Shown here piece by piece: positions 8,899-16,064 of a DNA stretch of 64,000 nt. Source of the DNA: Dietzia sp. NCCP-2495 (lineage in GTDB: Bacteria > Actinomycetota > Actinomycetes > Mycobacteriales > Mycobacteriaceae); contig NZ_BRVN01000007.1 in assembly GCF_026011735.1 (NCBI RefSeq), positions 85,669 to 149,668 on the forward strand, read 5' to 3'. The notes beneath the pieces are model-generated. The model was not told the DNA's origin. It searched no databases and was given only the letters and a program-made list of their open reading frames with translations. The first letter of the stretch is position 1; each line of letters opens with the position of its first letter. The position numbers and the translations under genes were made by a program.

Positions 8899-9570
8899 TC
8901 AGGGGAACCGGCGTTCAGCGCGGCCGGTATCGCCGGTATCGCCGGTAGCGCCGGCATCGTCGGTCCGGCCGGTGCCACCGACCGGGTCGGCGAAGTCCGG
9001 GAGGGACGCCACCGCGTAGAGCGTGGTGAGGGCGGAGTCGATGACCGACTCCTGCTTCTGGCCCGACTCCTCGCCCAGCAGCGCGAGTTCTTCGATCCCC
9101 GCCAACCAGGCACGCGTCAGGACCAGCGACATCGGTGCGGGATCGTCGATCCCGATGCTCGCGAGGATCCGGAGGCTGATCGTGCGGTGCATGTCGTTGA
9201 CGACCTGCTCGAGCACCGGATCCACCGCGCGTCCCGAGCGCAGGACGGCCACGTAGTTGTCGCGCCGTCGCTGGATGTAGCGGACGAGCGCCGTGATGAT
9301 CGCGCGGGTCCCGTCCACGGCGTGCGTGTCCTCCGGAACCTCCGTCAGCGACAACACGTGATCCGAGGCCGCCCGCACGACCTCGGTGAGGTAGTCCAGC
9401 TTCGTGGGGAAGTAGTGGAACATCAGACTGCGGGACACCCCGGCCCGTTCCGCCACGTCATCCAGCGACAGCGCGTGGAAGGGTGTGGTCTCGAGCAGTC
9501 TGATCCCCAACGCGACCAGCTGGGACCGGCGTTCCCCCCTGGAGAGTCGGCGGCCTCCGGCTGCGGTCAT
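8899..9570 (-). CDS. TetR-family transcriptional regulator
   Basis: A 223-residue repressor-type protein. The N-terminal helix-turn-helix is clear: SLDDVAERAGVSRSLMFHYFPTKLDYL (about 36-62). The C-terminal half is the usual helical ligand/dimer domain. The last 20 residues are a Gly/Thr/Asp-rich repeat (GDTGDTG), encoded by short repeated GCCGGTATC units. It is divergent from tgt with 209 bases between. Ligand and targets are unknown. Confidence 0.88.
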   Translation of the reverse strand: MTAAGGRRLSRGERRSQLVALGIRLLETTPFHALSLDDVAERAGVSRSLMFHYFPTKLDYLTEVVRAASDHVLSLTEVPEDTHAVDGTRAIITALVRYIQRRRDNYVAVLRSGRAVDPVLEQVVNDMHRTISLRILASIGIDDPAPMSLVLTRAWLAGIEELALLGEESGQKQESVIDSALTTLYAVASLPDFADPVGGTGRTDDAGATGDTGDTGRAERRFP

Positions 9571-9779
9571 GGCTCACCTCGTCGTTCGATGTCGTACCTG
9601 TCGTGGGTGGTGGTAGCCGTGAGCGCTGATGCTGGCGCTGGCGCCACTGTCGTCGTCGTGGTCGTCGTCCCGGTTGTTCCATGATCCCGGCACGTCACGG
9701 ACGGGCCCCGCACCGCCGCCACCACAGGCCATCCTAGGGCCGCGCCCGGCCCGTCCGACGGGCGTGCCACGATGGACGC

Positions 9780-11060
9780 ATGTCGGACCACGCGCTCTCC
9801 TCGACCCGTCCCACCACCTTCGACGTGGGAGAGAGGATGGTGCTCGACGGCACGGCCGGCGGGCGCACCGGCGTCATCCACACCCCGCACGGGGACATCG
9901 CCACGCCGGCGTTCATCCCCGTCGGCACCAAGGCCACGGTCAAGACCCTCACCCCGGACCAGGTCCGATCCACCGGCGCACAGGCCGTGCTCGCCAACGC
10001 CTACCACCTCTACCTCCAACCCGGACACGGCGTCGTGGACACCGCCGGCGGCGTGGGCGAGTTCATGCGCTGGTCCGGCCCCACTTACACCGACTCCGGT
10101 GGGTTCCAGGTGATGAGCCTCGGGGTGGGGTTCAAGAAGGTCATCGAGATGAGCGCCGGCACGAAGCCGGATGACGCCGCCACCAACAAGAACCAGGGGC
10201 GACTGGCCAAGGTCGACGAGGACGGCGTCACGTTCACCTCGCACCTCGACGGCTCCCGGCACCGGTTCTCGCCCGAGGTGTCCATGCAGATCCAGCACGG
10301 GCTCGGCGCCGACATCATCTTCGCGTTTGACGAGCTCACCACGCTGATGAACACGAGGACGTACCAGGAGAGTTCGGTCGAGCGGACCCGGCGCTGGGCG
10401 CAACGGTGCCTCGACGAGCACGAGCGGCAGTCGCTGGAACGCACGCACCGGCCCGGGCAGTCGCTGTGGGGCGTGGTGCAGGGCGCGCAGTTCGAGGACC
10501 TGCGGCGGCAGGCTGTGCGGGGACTCGTCGAGATGAGCGACCGCGCCGAGGCCGAGGGGCGGCGCGGGTTCGGCGGTTACGGGATCGGCGGCGCGCTGGA
10601 GAAGGAGAATCTCGGCACGATCGTCGGCTGGTGCACCGAGGAACTGCCCGAGGACCGGCCGCGGCACCTGCTCGGGATCAGCGAACCCGATGACATCTTC
10701 ACCGCGGTGGAGAACGGCGCCGACACGTTCGACTGCGTGGCCCCCACCAGGCTCGCTCGGCATGGCGGCATCTACACCCTCGACGGGCGCGTCAACATGA
10801 CTCGCGCGCAGTTCCGGCACGACCACTCGCCGCTCGACCCGGAAGGCGCCTCCGAGGTGTCGCGGGAGTACTCGCGGGCCTACATCCACCACCTCTTCAA
10901 GGCCAAGGAGTTCCTCGGTCAGACCCTGCTGACCCTGCACAATCTGGCGTTTGTGGTGCGGCTCGTCGACGAGGTCCGTGCCGCCATGGCCGCCGGGCCC
11001 GACGAGTACCTCGCGTACAAGGCCGAGTTCATGGGGCGGTACTACGCTCAGAAACGGTGA
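9780..11060 (+). CDS. tgt: tRNA-guanine transglycosylase, zinc cysteines replaced
   Basis: Exchanges G34 for a 7-deazaguanine base in GUN-anticodon tRNAs. The TIM-barrel core is intact: DSGGFQVMSLG, FDELTT, VVQGAQFEDLRRQ, YGIGGALEKEN, the FDCVAPTRLARHGG nucleophile region and YSRAYIHHL. Oddities: the canonical C-x-C-x-x-C zinc site before YSRAY reads G-A-S-E-V-S here, leaving only the His of TLHNLAF. The FDEC substrate-pocket Cys is Leu, and the usual LAVGE loop reads ALEKE. 426 residues is somewhat longer than typical. Neighbours are a precursor transporter and GluQ-RS, indicating salvage of queuine or a related base rather than de novo synthesis. Confidence 0.88.
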   Translation: MSDHALSSTRPTTFDVGERMVLDGTAGGRTGVIHTPHGDIATPAFIPVGTKATVKTLTPDQVRSTGAQAVLANAYHLYLQPGHGVVDTAGGVGEFMRWSGPTYTDSGGFQVMSLGVGFKKVIEMSAGTKPDDAATNKNQGRLAKVDEDGVTFTSHLDGSRHRFSPEVSMQIQHGLGADIIFAFDELTTLMNTRTYQESSVERTRRWAQRCLDEHERQSLERTHRPGQSLWGVVQGAQFEDLRRQAVRGLVEMSDRAEAEGRRGFGGYGIGGALEKENLGTIVGWCTEELPEDRPRHLLGISEPDDIFTAVENGADTFDCVAPTRLARHGGIYTLDGRVNMTRAQFRHDHSPLDPEGASEVSREYSRAYIHHLFKAKEFLGQTLLTLHNLAFVVRLVDEVRAAMAAGPDEYLAYKAEFMGRYYAQKR

Positions 11061-11135
11061 GGGGCGGGCTGCGGGACGTGTCAGCCGGTGATCAGGGAGC
11101 GATCGCGGATGAGTGCGGCCCCGGTGCGTGGACGA

Positions 11136-11492
11136 CTACGCGAAGTAGATCGAGTGATGCAGTGAGCAGCCAGGATTGAACGGTGAGGCGCACGACGGGC
11201 AGGCCTCGGCCTCGAGGTAGTCGCTGATCGGCATCGTGGTGCGACAGACCCCGCACAGGATCGCGTGCTCATCGAAACGGTCCGCCGGCCACGCCGAGAT
11301 CGGGTGGTCGACTGTCTCGGCGTGGCAGCGGAAGCATGGGTAGAACTCGCCGCAGCAGTGGAAGCGGATCGCGACGATGTCCAGCGGGCTGGAGTAGTGG
11401 ATGCAGCGGGTCTGGCCGTCGACAGTCGGGCCCAGGACCCGGACGGCGGACCCGGTGTCGGGTCCGCCGTCCGGATCGAGGGCTGAGGTCAT
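11136..11492 (-). CDS. CHY-type zinc-finger protein
   Basis: 118 residues with many metal ligands: CIHYSSPLDIVAIRFHCCGEFYPCFRCHAE, then CGVC and CPSCASPFNPGC with a final HH. This is the CHY zinc-finger layout (PF05495), binding several Zn ions. The ATG (MTSALDPDGG) is chosen because homology begins shortly after; the open frame upstream is Arg-rich noise. It sits between tgt and the yhhQ-like transporter on the transporter's strand. Function is unknown. Confidence 0.85.
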   Translation of the reverse strand: MTSALDPDGGPDTGSAVRVLGPTVDGQTRCIHYSSPLDIVAIRFHCCGEFYPCFRCHAETVDHPISAWPADRFDEHAILCGVCRTTMPISDYLEAEACPSCASPFNPGCSLHHSIYFA

Positions 11493-11560
11493 GCGCCCGA
11501 GTCTGCCAGCACGGGAGCGAACGGTCAGGCAGTCGAGCCCGCGAGCACGGGCACGAACGG

Positions 11561-12451
11561 TCAGGCAGCCGTGTCGGCGAGAGCGGCCTGGTAGGTGGGC
11601 TCTCGCTTCTTGATCCAGCCGATCACCAGGTAGGTGACCGGCATGAAGAGTGCCTCGACCAGCGTCTTCCACACGAAGCCGATCACCACGTAGTTCCAGT
11701 AGTCGCCCGATCCCAGCACCATGCCCAGGGCTGGCGCCGCGATGGTGCAGAAGATGATCGTGTCCACGAACTGGCCGACGATCGTCGAGCTGAGCAGCCT
11801 GACCCACAGGCTCTTCTCGCCGCTGCGGCGCTTCATCCACACGAGCACATAGGAGTTGAGCAGCTCGCCCACCACGTAGCCGGCCAGGCCGGCGATGAAG
11901 AACTGCGGGACAACTCCGGCCACGGCCTCGAACGCGTCCTGGTTCTCGTAGAAAGGTGCGGCGGGTAGTGCGGTGGTGATGGTGAACGTCAGTGCGGCCA
12001 ACGCGAGGACAGCGAAGCCCGAGATCACGACGCGCCGCATGGCCTTGAAGCCGTACACCTCACTGATCACGTCGCCGAGTACATATGCCAGCGGGAAGAG
12101 CAGGAAGGCACCGTCGGTGACAAATCCGTCGAGGACGAGGAACCCGAGCTCGAAGCCCAGGTCCGGAAAGAGGAGGACGCCCTTCGTGCCGGCGACGTTG
12201 CTGATGAGCATCACGCCGACGAACAGGGCGATCAGATAGCCGTAGTACGGGCTCGCGACCGCGGCGAACACGGCTCGGCCACGCGATTCTGAGGTGGGAG
12301 CGGAGGTAGAGGCGGGGGCGGCTGTGGCGGTCGCCTGGCCTGCGGAGGCGGTGGGGCAGGCGGTCTGGGTGCTGGAAGCCGGCTCGGGAGTGGTCCCGTC
12401 CGGCCGCCCAGACCCGAGCGGCTGGGAATGGGAATGCGATGAAGTAGTCAC
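11561..12451 (-). CDS. yhhQ: Queuosine precursor transporter, YhhQ family
   Basis: A 296-residue integral membrane protein. After a 60-residue Ser/Thr/Ala-rich N-terminus come about six hydrophobic segments with family signatures: LISNVAGTKGVLLF, GDVISEVYGFKAMRRVV and GQFVDTIIF. Members import queuine or preQ precursors in bacteria unable to make them. Linkage to tgt and gluQ strongly supports that role here. It lies downstream of gluQ on the same strand, but a long hairpin separates them, so co-transcription is doubtful. Confidence 0.85.
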   Translation of the reverse strand: MTTSSHSHSQPLGSGRPDGTTPEPASSTQTACPTASAGQATATAAPASTSAPTSESRGRAVFAAVASPYYGYLIALFVGVMLISNVAGTKGVLLFPDLGFELGFLVLDGFVTDGAFLLFPLAYVLGDVISEVYGFKAMRRVVISGFAVLALAALTFTITTALPAAPFYENQDAFEAVAGVVPQFFIAGLAGYVVGELLNSYVLVWMKRRSGEKSLWVRLLSSTIVGQFVDTIIFCTIAAPALGMVLGSGDYWNYVVIGFVWKTLVEALFMPVTYLVIGWIKKREPTYQAALADTAA

Positions 12452-12518
12452 GGGCGTCGATTATCCGCGCAAGGGCCCACACCCGGCGAATCTGCGTCCT
12501 GCTCGAATCCAGCGCCGC

Positions 12519-12624
12519 CCCGCCCCGCACCCCTGGAATCCGCTACTCCGCCCCCTGATCCGCTACTCCCGGACGGGTAGCGAATGTGAAGGGAGAGTAG
12601 CGGATTCCAGGGGTGCGGGGCGGG
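12519..12624. repeat. Composite 30-bp inverted repeat between gluQ and yhhQ
   Basis: A perfect 30-bp inverted repeat (12519-12548 with 12595-12624) encloses 46 bases. The enclosed part holds a second, smaller stem built from the same motif (CGCTACTCCCG / CGGGTAGCG), so CCGCTACTCC or its complement occurs four times. It starts nine bases after the gluQ stop. It could be a terminator/attenuator ahead of yhhQ or a mobile palindromic element. No U-run is seen. Confidence 0.8.
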
Positions 12625-12632
12625 AGTGTGGA

Positions 12633-13550
12633 TCAGGCGAAGACCCAGGGGCCGGATCGCAGGCCCTCGGGTGTGACCAGTCCCCGGAGGTCGTGGATCG
12701 AGTCCGAGCCCTCGGGCCCACCCAGTGAGGCCACGATGCGGGCGACGGCGTCCCTCGTCGTCGTCCCCTGGGCGGCGAGATCCGCGAGGGTGACGGCGCC
12801 GTCCCGCTTGGCGAGGCGCTCACCGGCCGCGTTCACCGCGAGCGGCACGTGCGCGTACTCGGGGCGCGGGAGGCCGAGCAGATCGGCGAGGTAGGCCTGG
12901 CGCGGCGTGGAGGACAACAGGTCCTCGCCGCGCACGACCTGGTCGACGCCCTGGGCGGCATCGTCGACCACGACGGCGAGGTTGTACGCCCATACGCCGT
13001 CGCCGCGGCGCAGGACCACGTCGTCGACGACTCCCGTGTAGTCGCCGTGGACCCGGTCGGTGATCGTCAGCTCGGTGACCTCGGCCCGGAGCCTGAGCGC
13101 GGGGACCCGGCCCTTCCCGAGCGCGGCGCGGCGGCGGGCTCGTTCGGATTCCGGCAGGTCGCGGCAGGTACCGGGGTACGAACCCGGCGGGGAGTGCGGG
13201 GCACGCGGGGCCTCGGCGATCTCGCGGCGGGAGCAGTAGCACTCGTAGACCAGGCCGCGTTCGGCCAGTTGGTCGGTGGCTGCGGCGTAGGCGGGGAACC
13301 GCTCGGACTGCCACATGATGTCGCCGTCCCAGCCCAGGCCGATCGCGGCGAGATCGGCCAGTTGGCGCTCGGCGACGCCGGGGCGGGCGCGGGCGGTGTC
13401 GAGGTCGTCGATCCGCATCCGGAACTCGCGGCCGGAATCGCGCGCGAGCAGCCACGCGATGACAGCCGTTCGCAGGTTCCCCAGGTGCAGATCGCCCGAC
13501 GGGCTGGGGGCGTAGCGGCCGGCGCCGCGCGGCGAGCTGGGGGAGATCAC
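12633..13550 (-). CDS. gluQ: Glutamyl-Q tRNA(Asp) synthetase
   Basis: Attaches glutamate to the cyclopentenediol of queuosine-34 in tRNA-Asp. It is a truncated GluRS catalytic domain (305 aa) without an anticodon-binding domain. It shows the HIGH-like HLGN in YAPSPSGDLHLGNLRTA, the zinc site CYC...YPGTC, and KRDG replacing KMSKS, all characteristic of GluQ-RS. The start is GTG. Its presence only makes sense if tRNA carries Q, in agreement with tgt and the transporter nearby. Confidence 0.93.
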   Translation of the reverse strand: MISPSSPRGAGRYAPSPSGDLHLGNLRTAVIAWLLARDSGREFRMRIDDLDTARARPGVAERQLADLAAIGLGWDGDIMWQSERFPAYAAATDQLAERGLVYECYCSRREIAEAPRAPHSPPGSYPGTCRDLPESERARRRAALGKGRVPALRLRAEVTELTITDRVHGDYTGVVDDVVLRRGDGVWAYNLAVVVDDAAQGVDQVVRGEDLLSSTPRQAYLADLLGLPRPEYAHVPLAVNAAGERLAKRDGAVTLADLAAQGTTTRDAVARIVASLGGPEGSDSIHDLRGLVTPEGLRSGPWVFA

Positions 13551-13610
13551 GGGCTCAAGCGTAGGCGTGCGGGTCGCTGGGGCGTCGATGCTGCCGGGGT
13601 GGAGAGGGTG

Positions 13611-13778
13611 TCAGTCGAGGTGTGCCGATTCCCAAGCCAACGTTTCTTCGTGGTACGAGACCATGTCCTCGCGCGAAGTCGCGTTGATCTCCGAACGAAG
13701 CCGGGCGATGCGCTGGTGGCGGTCACCTACCGGCTTGGCAGGCCGCCGGGCCCCAGACTGCTCGCTTGCATCGGACAC
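13611..13778 (-). CDS. Possible small protein, about 55 aa
   Basis: A short charged frame (begins VSDASEQSGARRP, ends EETLAWESAHLD), starting at GTG 13778 and divergent from the pterin dehydratase. The C-terminal half looks helical and not like out-of-frame noise, but ribosome-binding evidence is weak. It may be a genuine small actinobacterial protein; no function can be proposed. Confidence 0.4.
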   Translation of the reverse strand: MSDASEQSGARRPAKPVGDRHQRIARLRSEINATSREDMVSYHEETLAWESAHLD

Positions 13779-13842
13779 ACCAGCAATCGTAGTTGCCACA
13801 GGGTGGGAGCGCTGGCGACCGGGAACTGACACACTTGGCGGC

Positions 13843-14181
13843 ATGAGTGCTGATGCCGACGACACCACCCGCCTGACCGAGGAGCAGATCGCCGAGGGGC
13901 TGGCCGACCTTCCCGGCTGGGCGTTCTCGGAAGGGTCCCTGACCTACACCGCGGTATGCGAGTCGCCGCAGGCCGCGATCGACCTGGTGGCCGCTATCGG
14001 CCAGGCGGCCAACGGCCAGAACCATCACCCTGACCTGTTGTGGAGCTACGACGAGGTGACCCTCGACATTCGCAGCCACGACGTGGACGGAGTGACAAAC
14101 CGGGACCTGCGGCTGGCGCGGGCCGTGTCCGCGCTGTCCGGGGAGTTCGACGCCACCCCGCTGGGGCTCGACGAGGCCTGA
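13843..14181 (+). CDS. 4a-hydroxytetrahydrobiopterin dehydratase (PCD/DCoH)
   Basis: Recycles 4a-hydroxy-tetrahydropterin after aromatic hydroxylation. The 112-residue sequence has the diagnostic core NHHPDLLWSYDEVTLDIRSH followed by GVTNRDLRLA, with the active-site His-His-Pro intact. ATG is preceded by CTTGGCGGC. No pterin-dependent hydroxylase is seen in the window, so its partner enzyme is elsewhere; a structural or moonlighting role is possible. Confidence 0.92.
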   Translation: MSADADDTTRLTEEQIAEGLADLPGWAFSEGSLTYTAVCESPQAAIDLVAAIGQAANGQNHHPDLLWSYDEVTLDIRSHDVDGVTNRDLRLARAVSALSGEFDATPLGLDEA

Positions 14182-14374
14182 CCCGCCTGCTCCCTCATCG
14201 TTAAGATGGTTTCGCACGATCCCACCCGGGTGATGCGGGCCGGACCCTCTGCTCGATGAGGCAGGCTGCGGAGTCTGCTGGATGGGGCTGGCTGCGGGGT
14301 CCGGTGCCGCGGATACCGCGCCCGACGTGGCACCCTGCTGGCGCCCGGGCATCCGGCTCGTGTACGACGGGACC

Positions 14375-14944
14375 ATGGCACCGAACCTGATCGCCGACGA
14401 GGCCCGCCGACTGCCGCCTGAGCCCACCAGCCGGTGGATCCTGGCGACATTCGCCGGCGCGGCCGTGGTGTGGGCTGCTGTGTTCTGCTGGCAGGTTGTC
14501 GTGCTGCCGGATACCTTCGCGATCCGGTTCGACTTCAGCGGGGAGCCCACGAGCCGGTGGGACAAGTGGCCCGCACAGATCCTGTCCGCGGTGCTCGCCG
14601 CGGTGATGGTGGCGCCGGCTCTGCTCATATCGCGGGTCGTGCTCCGCGCCCCTAACCTGGTCAGCGCCCCGAACAGCCCGTGGTGGACCGCGGCTCCCGG
14701 GAGGCTGCGCCGGTTCGAGCGACTCATCCGGGAAGACCTGTACCTGCTCGCCGCGGCGGCACTGCTCCTGCTCGCGCTCGGAGAAACCGGAATAACGATC
14801 GCCGCGACCTCGGAGAGCGGGGGCATGCCCGTGGTAATTCTCGTGGCGATGATCGTGCCGATGGCAGGTCTGGTCGCTGTGGTCGTCCGGATGGTCGGCG
14901 GCGGTGGGCGGTACGACCGTCAACCAGACCTCGACGACGGCTGA
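14375..14944 (+). CDS. DUF1648-domain membrane protein
   Basis: 189 residues. The DUF1648 signature LPDTFAIRFDFSGEPTSRWD lies just after the first membrane helix. Three more hydrophobic segments follow (about 70-90, 125-145, 155-175), and a hydrophilic tail ends the protein. The ATG MAPNLIADEA is chosen over the upstream open frame, which is low-complexity. Family function is unknown, although some relatives affect signalling-peptide or protease systems. Confidence 0.75.
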   Translation: MAPNLIADEARRLPPEPTSRWILATFAGAAVVWAAVFCWQVVVLPDTFAIRFDFSGEPTSRWDKWPAQILSAVLAAVMVAPALLISRVVLRAPNLVSAPNSPWWTAAPGRLRRFERLIREDLYLLAAAALLLLALGETGITIAATSESGGMPVVILVAMIVPMAGLVAVVVRMVGGGGRYDRQPDLDDG

Positions 14945-14997
14945 CCCAGGCCCGCGACGCCCGGGGCCCGCTCAACTCCCGACTTCAACCCTCGACC

Positions 14998-15335
14998 TCA
15001 ACCCCCGAGAAGCCCGCCCGCGAACGTCGAGGCCGCGCCGGCCAGGTCGAGCAGCGGCTGGGGGAGGACGCCGAGTACCAGGGTGATCGCCACGGTCACC
15101 CCGACGACCGCGAGCGCGGCAGGCCGCTGGACGAACGCCACGGAGGGTGCGGCGTCGACCCCAATACGCCGAGCACCACCAGCCACACGGCACCGGCATC
15201 AACGGCCGCCGAGAATACGGCGAACTTGGCGATGAACCCACTGGTCAGCGGGATCCCGGCCAGGGCCAGGAGCAGCACGGCAAACGCCGCCGCGATCACC
15301 GGCTGCCGCCGCCCGAGCCCGGTCCACGAGCGCAA
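14998..15335 (-). pseudogene. Remnant of nuoN (complex I subunit N), 3' part
   Basis: Two overlapping minus-strand frames together match the C-terminal end of NuoN. The upstream one reads LRSW-like TGLGRRQPVIAAAF, then LALAGIPLTSGFIAKFAVF (the conserved antiporter-subunit helix) and VWLVVLGVLGS. The downstream one reads VGVTVAITLVLGVLPQPLLDLAG. The helix normally between them (AVAAFFYxRV) is missing and the frame shifts near 15180. The N-terminal three quarters are absent. This is an eroded fragment of a proton-pumping NADH dehydrogenase gene; no other nuo gene is nearby. Confidence 0.78.
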
Positions 15336-15346
15336 GTCGGTGGCAC

Positions 15347-15609
15347 GTGCGCGGTCCGGCGGACTTCCGGCGGGTGCGGCCGGGCGATGTGCTGATCTAT
15401 CGCGAGACCGACCCGGCGTGGACCCCGCTGTTCTCCGTCGGGGCCGCGGTCGTGACGGAAACGGGCGGCGTGCTCTCCCACGCGGCGATCGTGGCCCGGG
15501 AGGTCGGGATTCCGGCGGTACTCGCGGTGGAGGGGCGATGGAGCGGCTCGCGCCTGGTGTGCAGGTCCACGTCGATGGTCACGCGGGGTCGGTCACTCGC
15601 GAGGGCTGA
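15347..15609 (+). pseudogene. Fragment of a PEP-utilising enzyme (swivelling His domain)
   Basis: The frame reads FRRVRPGDVLIYRETDPAWTP, then TETGGVLSHAAIVAREVGIPAVLAVEG, the phosphohistidine domain of PEP synthase/rifampicin-phosphotransferase-like enzymes (His in LSHAAIVARE). Near 15535 the frame shifts, and the family's last strand (ERLAPGVQVHVDGHAGSV) continues in another frame to a stop at 15609. All upstream domains are missing. It is fused head-on to the nuoN remnant. Confidence 0.75.
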
Positions 15610-15672
15610 GGCGATGGACGCAGTGACGACTGAGGTGACGGGCGCAAGGGCGAGCGCTTGTGCGGAAAAAGA

Positions 15673-15709
15673 AGACGCGGCCCGGGCTCGAGAACTCCGG
15701 GCCGCGTCT
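15673..15709 (-). terminator. Intrinsic terminator of tRNA-Ser(GGA)
   Basis: A 13-bp GC-rich stem (AGACGCGGCCCGG / CCGGGCCGCGTCT), followed on the minus strand by TCTTTTTC. It lies five bases beyond the tRNA 3' end. A textbook Rho-independent signal. Confidence 0.9.
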
Positions 15710-15713
15710 GCGG

Positions 15714-15801
15714 CGGAGGATAGGGGATTTGAACCCCTGAGGGGCTATAAACCCCAACCCGCGTTCCAGGCGAGCGCCATAGGCCACTAGGCGAATCCTC
15801 C
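15714..15801 (-). tRNA. tRNA-Ser (anticodon GGA)
   Basis: On the minus strand the acceptor GGAGGAT pairs with ATCCTCC, discriminator G. The anticodon loop CTGGAAC gives GGA (reads UCC/UCU). A long variable arm (TTGGGGTTTATAGCCCC) and the T-arm GGGG-TTCAAAT-CCCC are present. CCA is not encoded. It lies next to the SRP RNA, a pairing I recall from mycobacteria. Confidence 0.95.
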
Positions 15802-15920
15802 GGGGAGCACTTTACCCAGCCCGGCGAATCGGAGGCAAACCGGGATGGCGAGCCCGGACAGGGAGGGGTGGGGGAGGCGGGTCGTGTGCGGCGGGTCGGG
15901 TGGCACCGGTAGACTCACCC

Positions 15921-16010
15921 GTGGACCCCGCGCGGCGTCCATCCTGTGAACTCCCCCAGGGCCGGAAGGCAGCAAGGGTCAGCGGGCTCTGGCGGGTGCG
16001 CGGGGTCCCC
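15921..16010 (+). ncRNA. ffs: Signal recognition particle RNA, small bacterial (4.5S) type
   Basis: The terminal stem GGACCCCGCGC (15923-15933) pairs with GCGCGGGGTCC (15998-16008). The conserved domain IV core is present: CCAGGGCCGGAAGGCAGCAA then GGTCAGCGGGCTCTGG, including the GGAA tetraloop region and the asymmetric internal loop that binds Ffh. Ends are estimated to within a few bases. It directs ribosomes to the membrane with Ffh and FtsY. Confidence 0.92.
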
Positions 16011-16064
16011 TTATGTATTCACAGGGCACCACATCCCCAGTTGTCGAACCAGACGGAGGCCACA

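Noticed and set aside
12452..12632. preQ1 riboswitch ahead of the yhhQ-like transporter
   Set aside because: The region is filled by the composite inverted repeat; no A-rich preQ1 pseudoknot tail or C-rich loop pattern fits.
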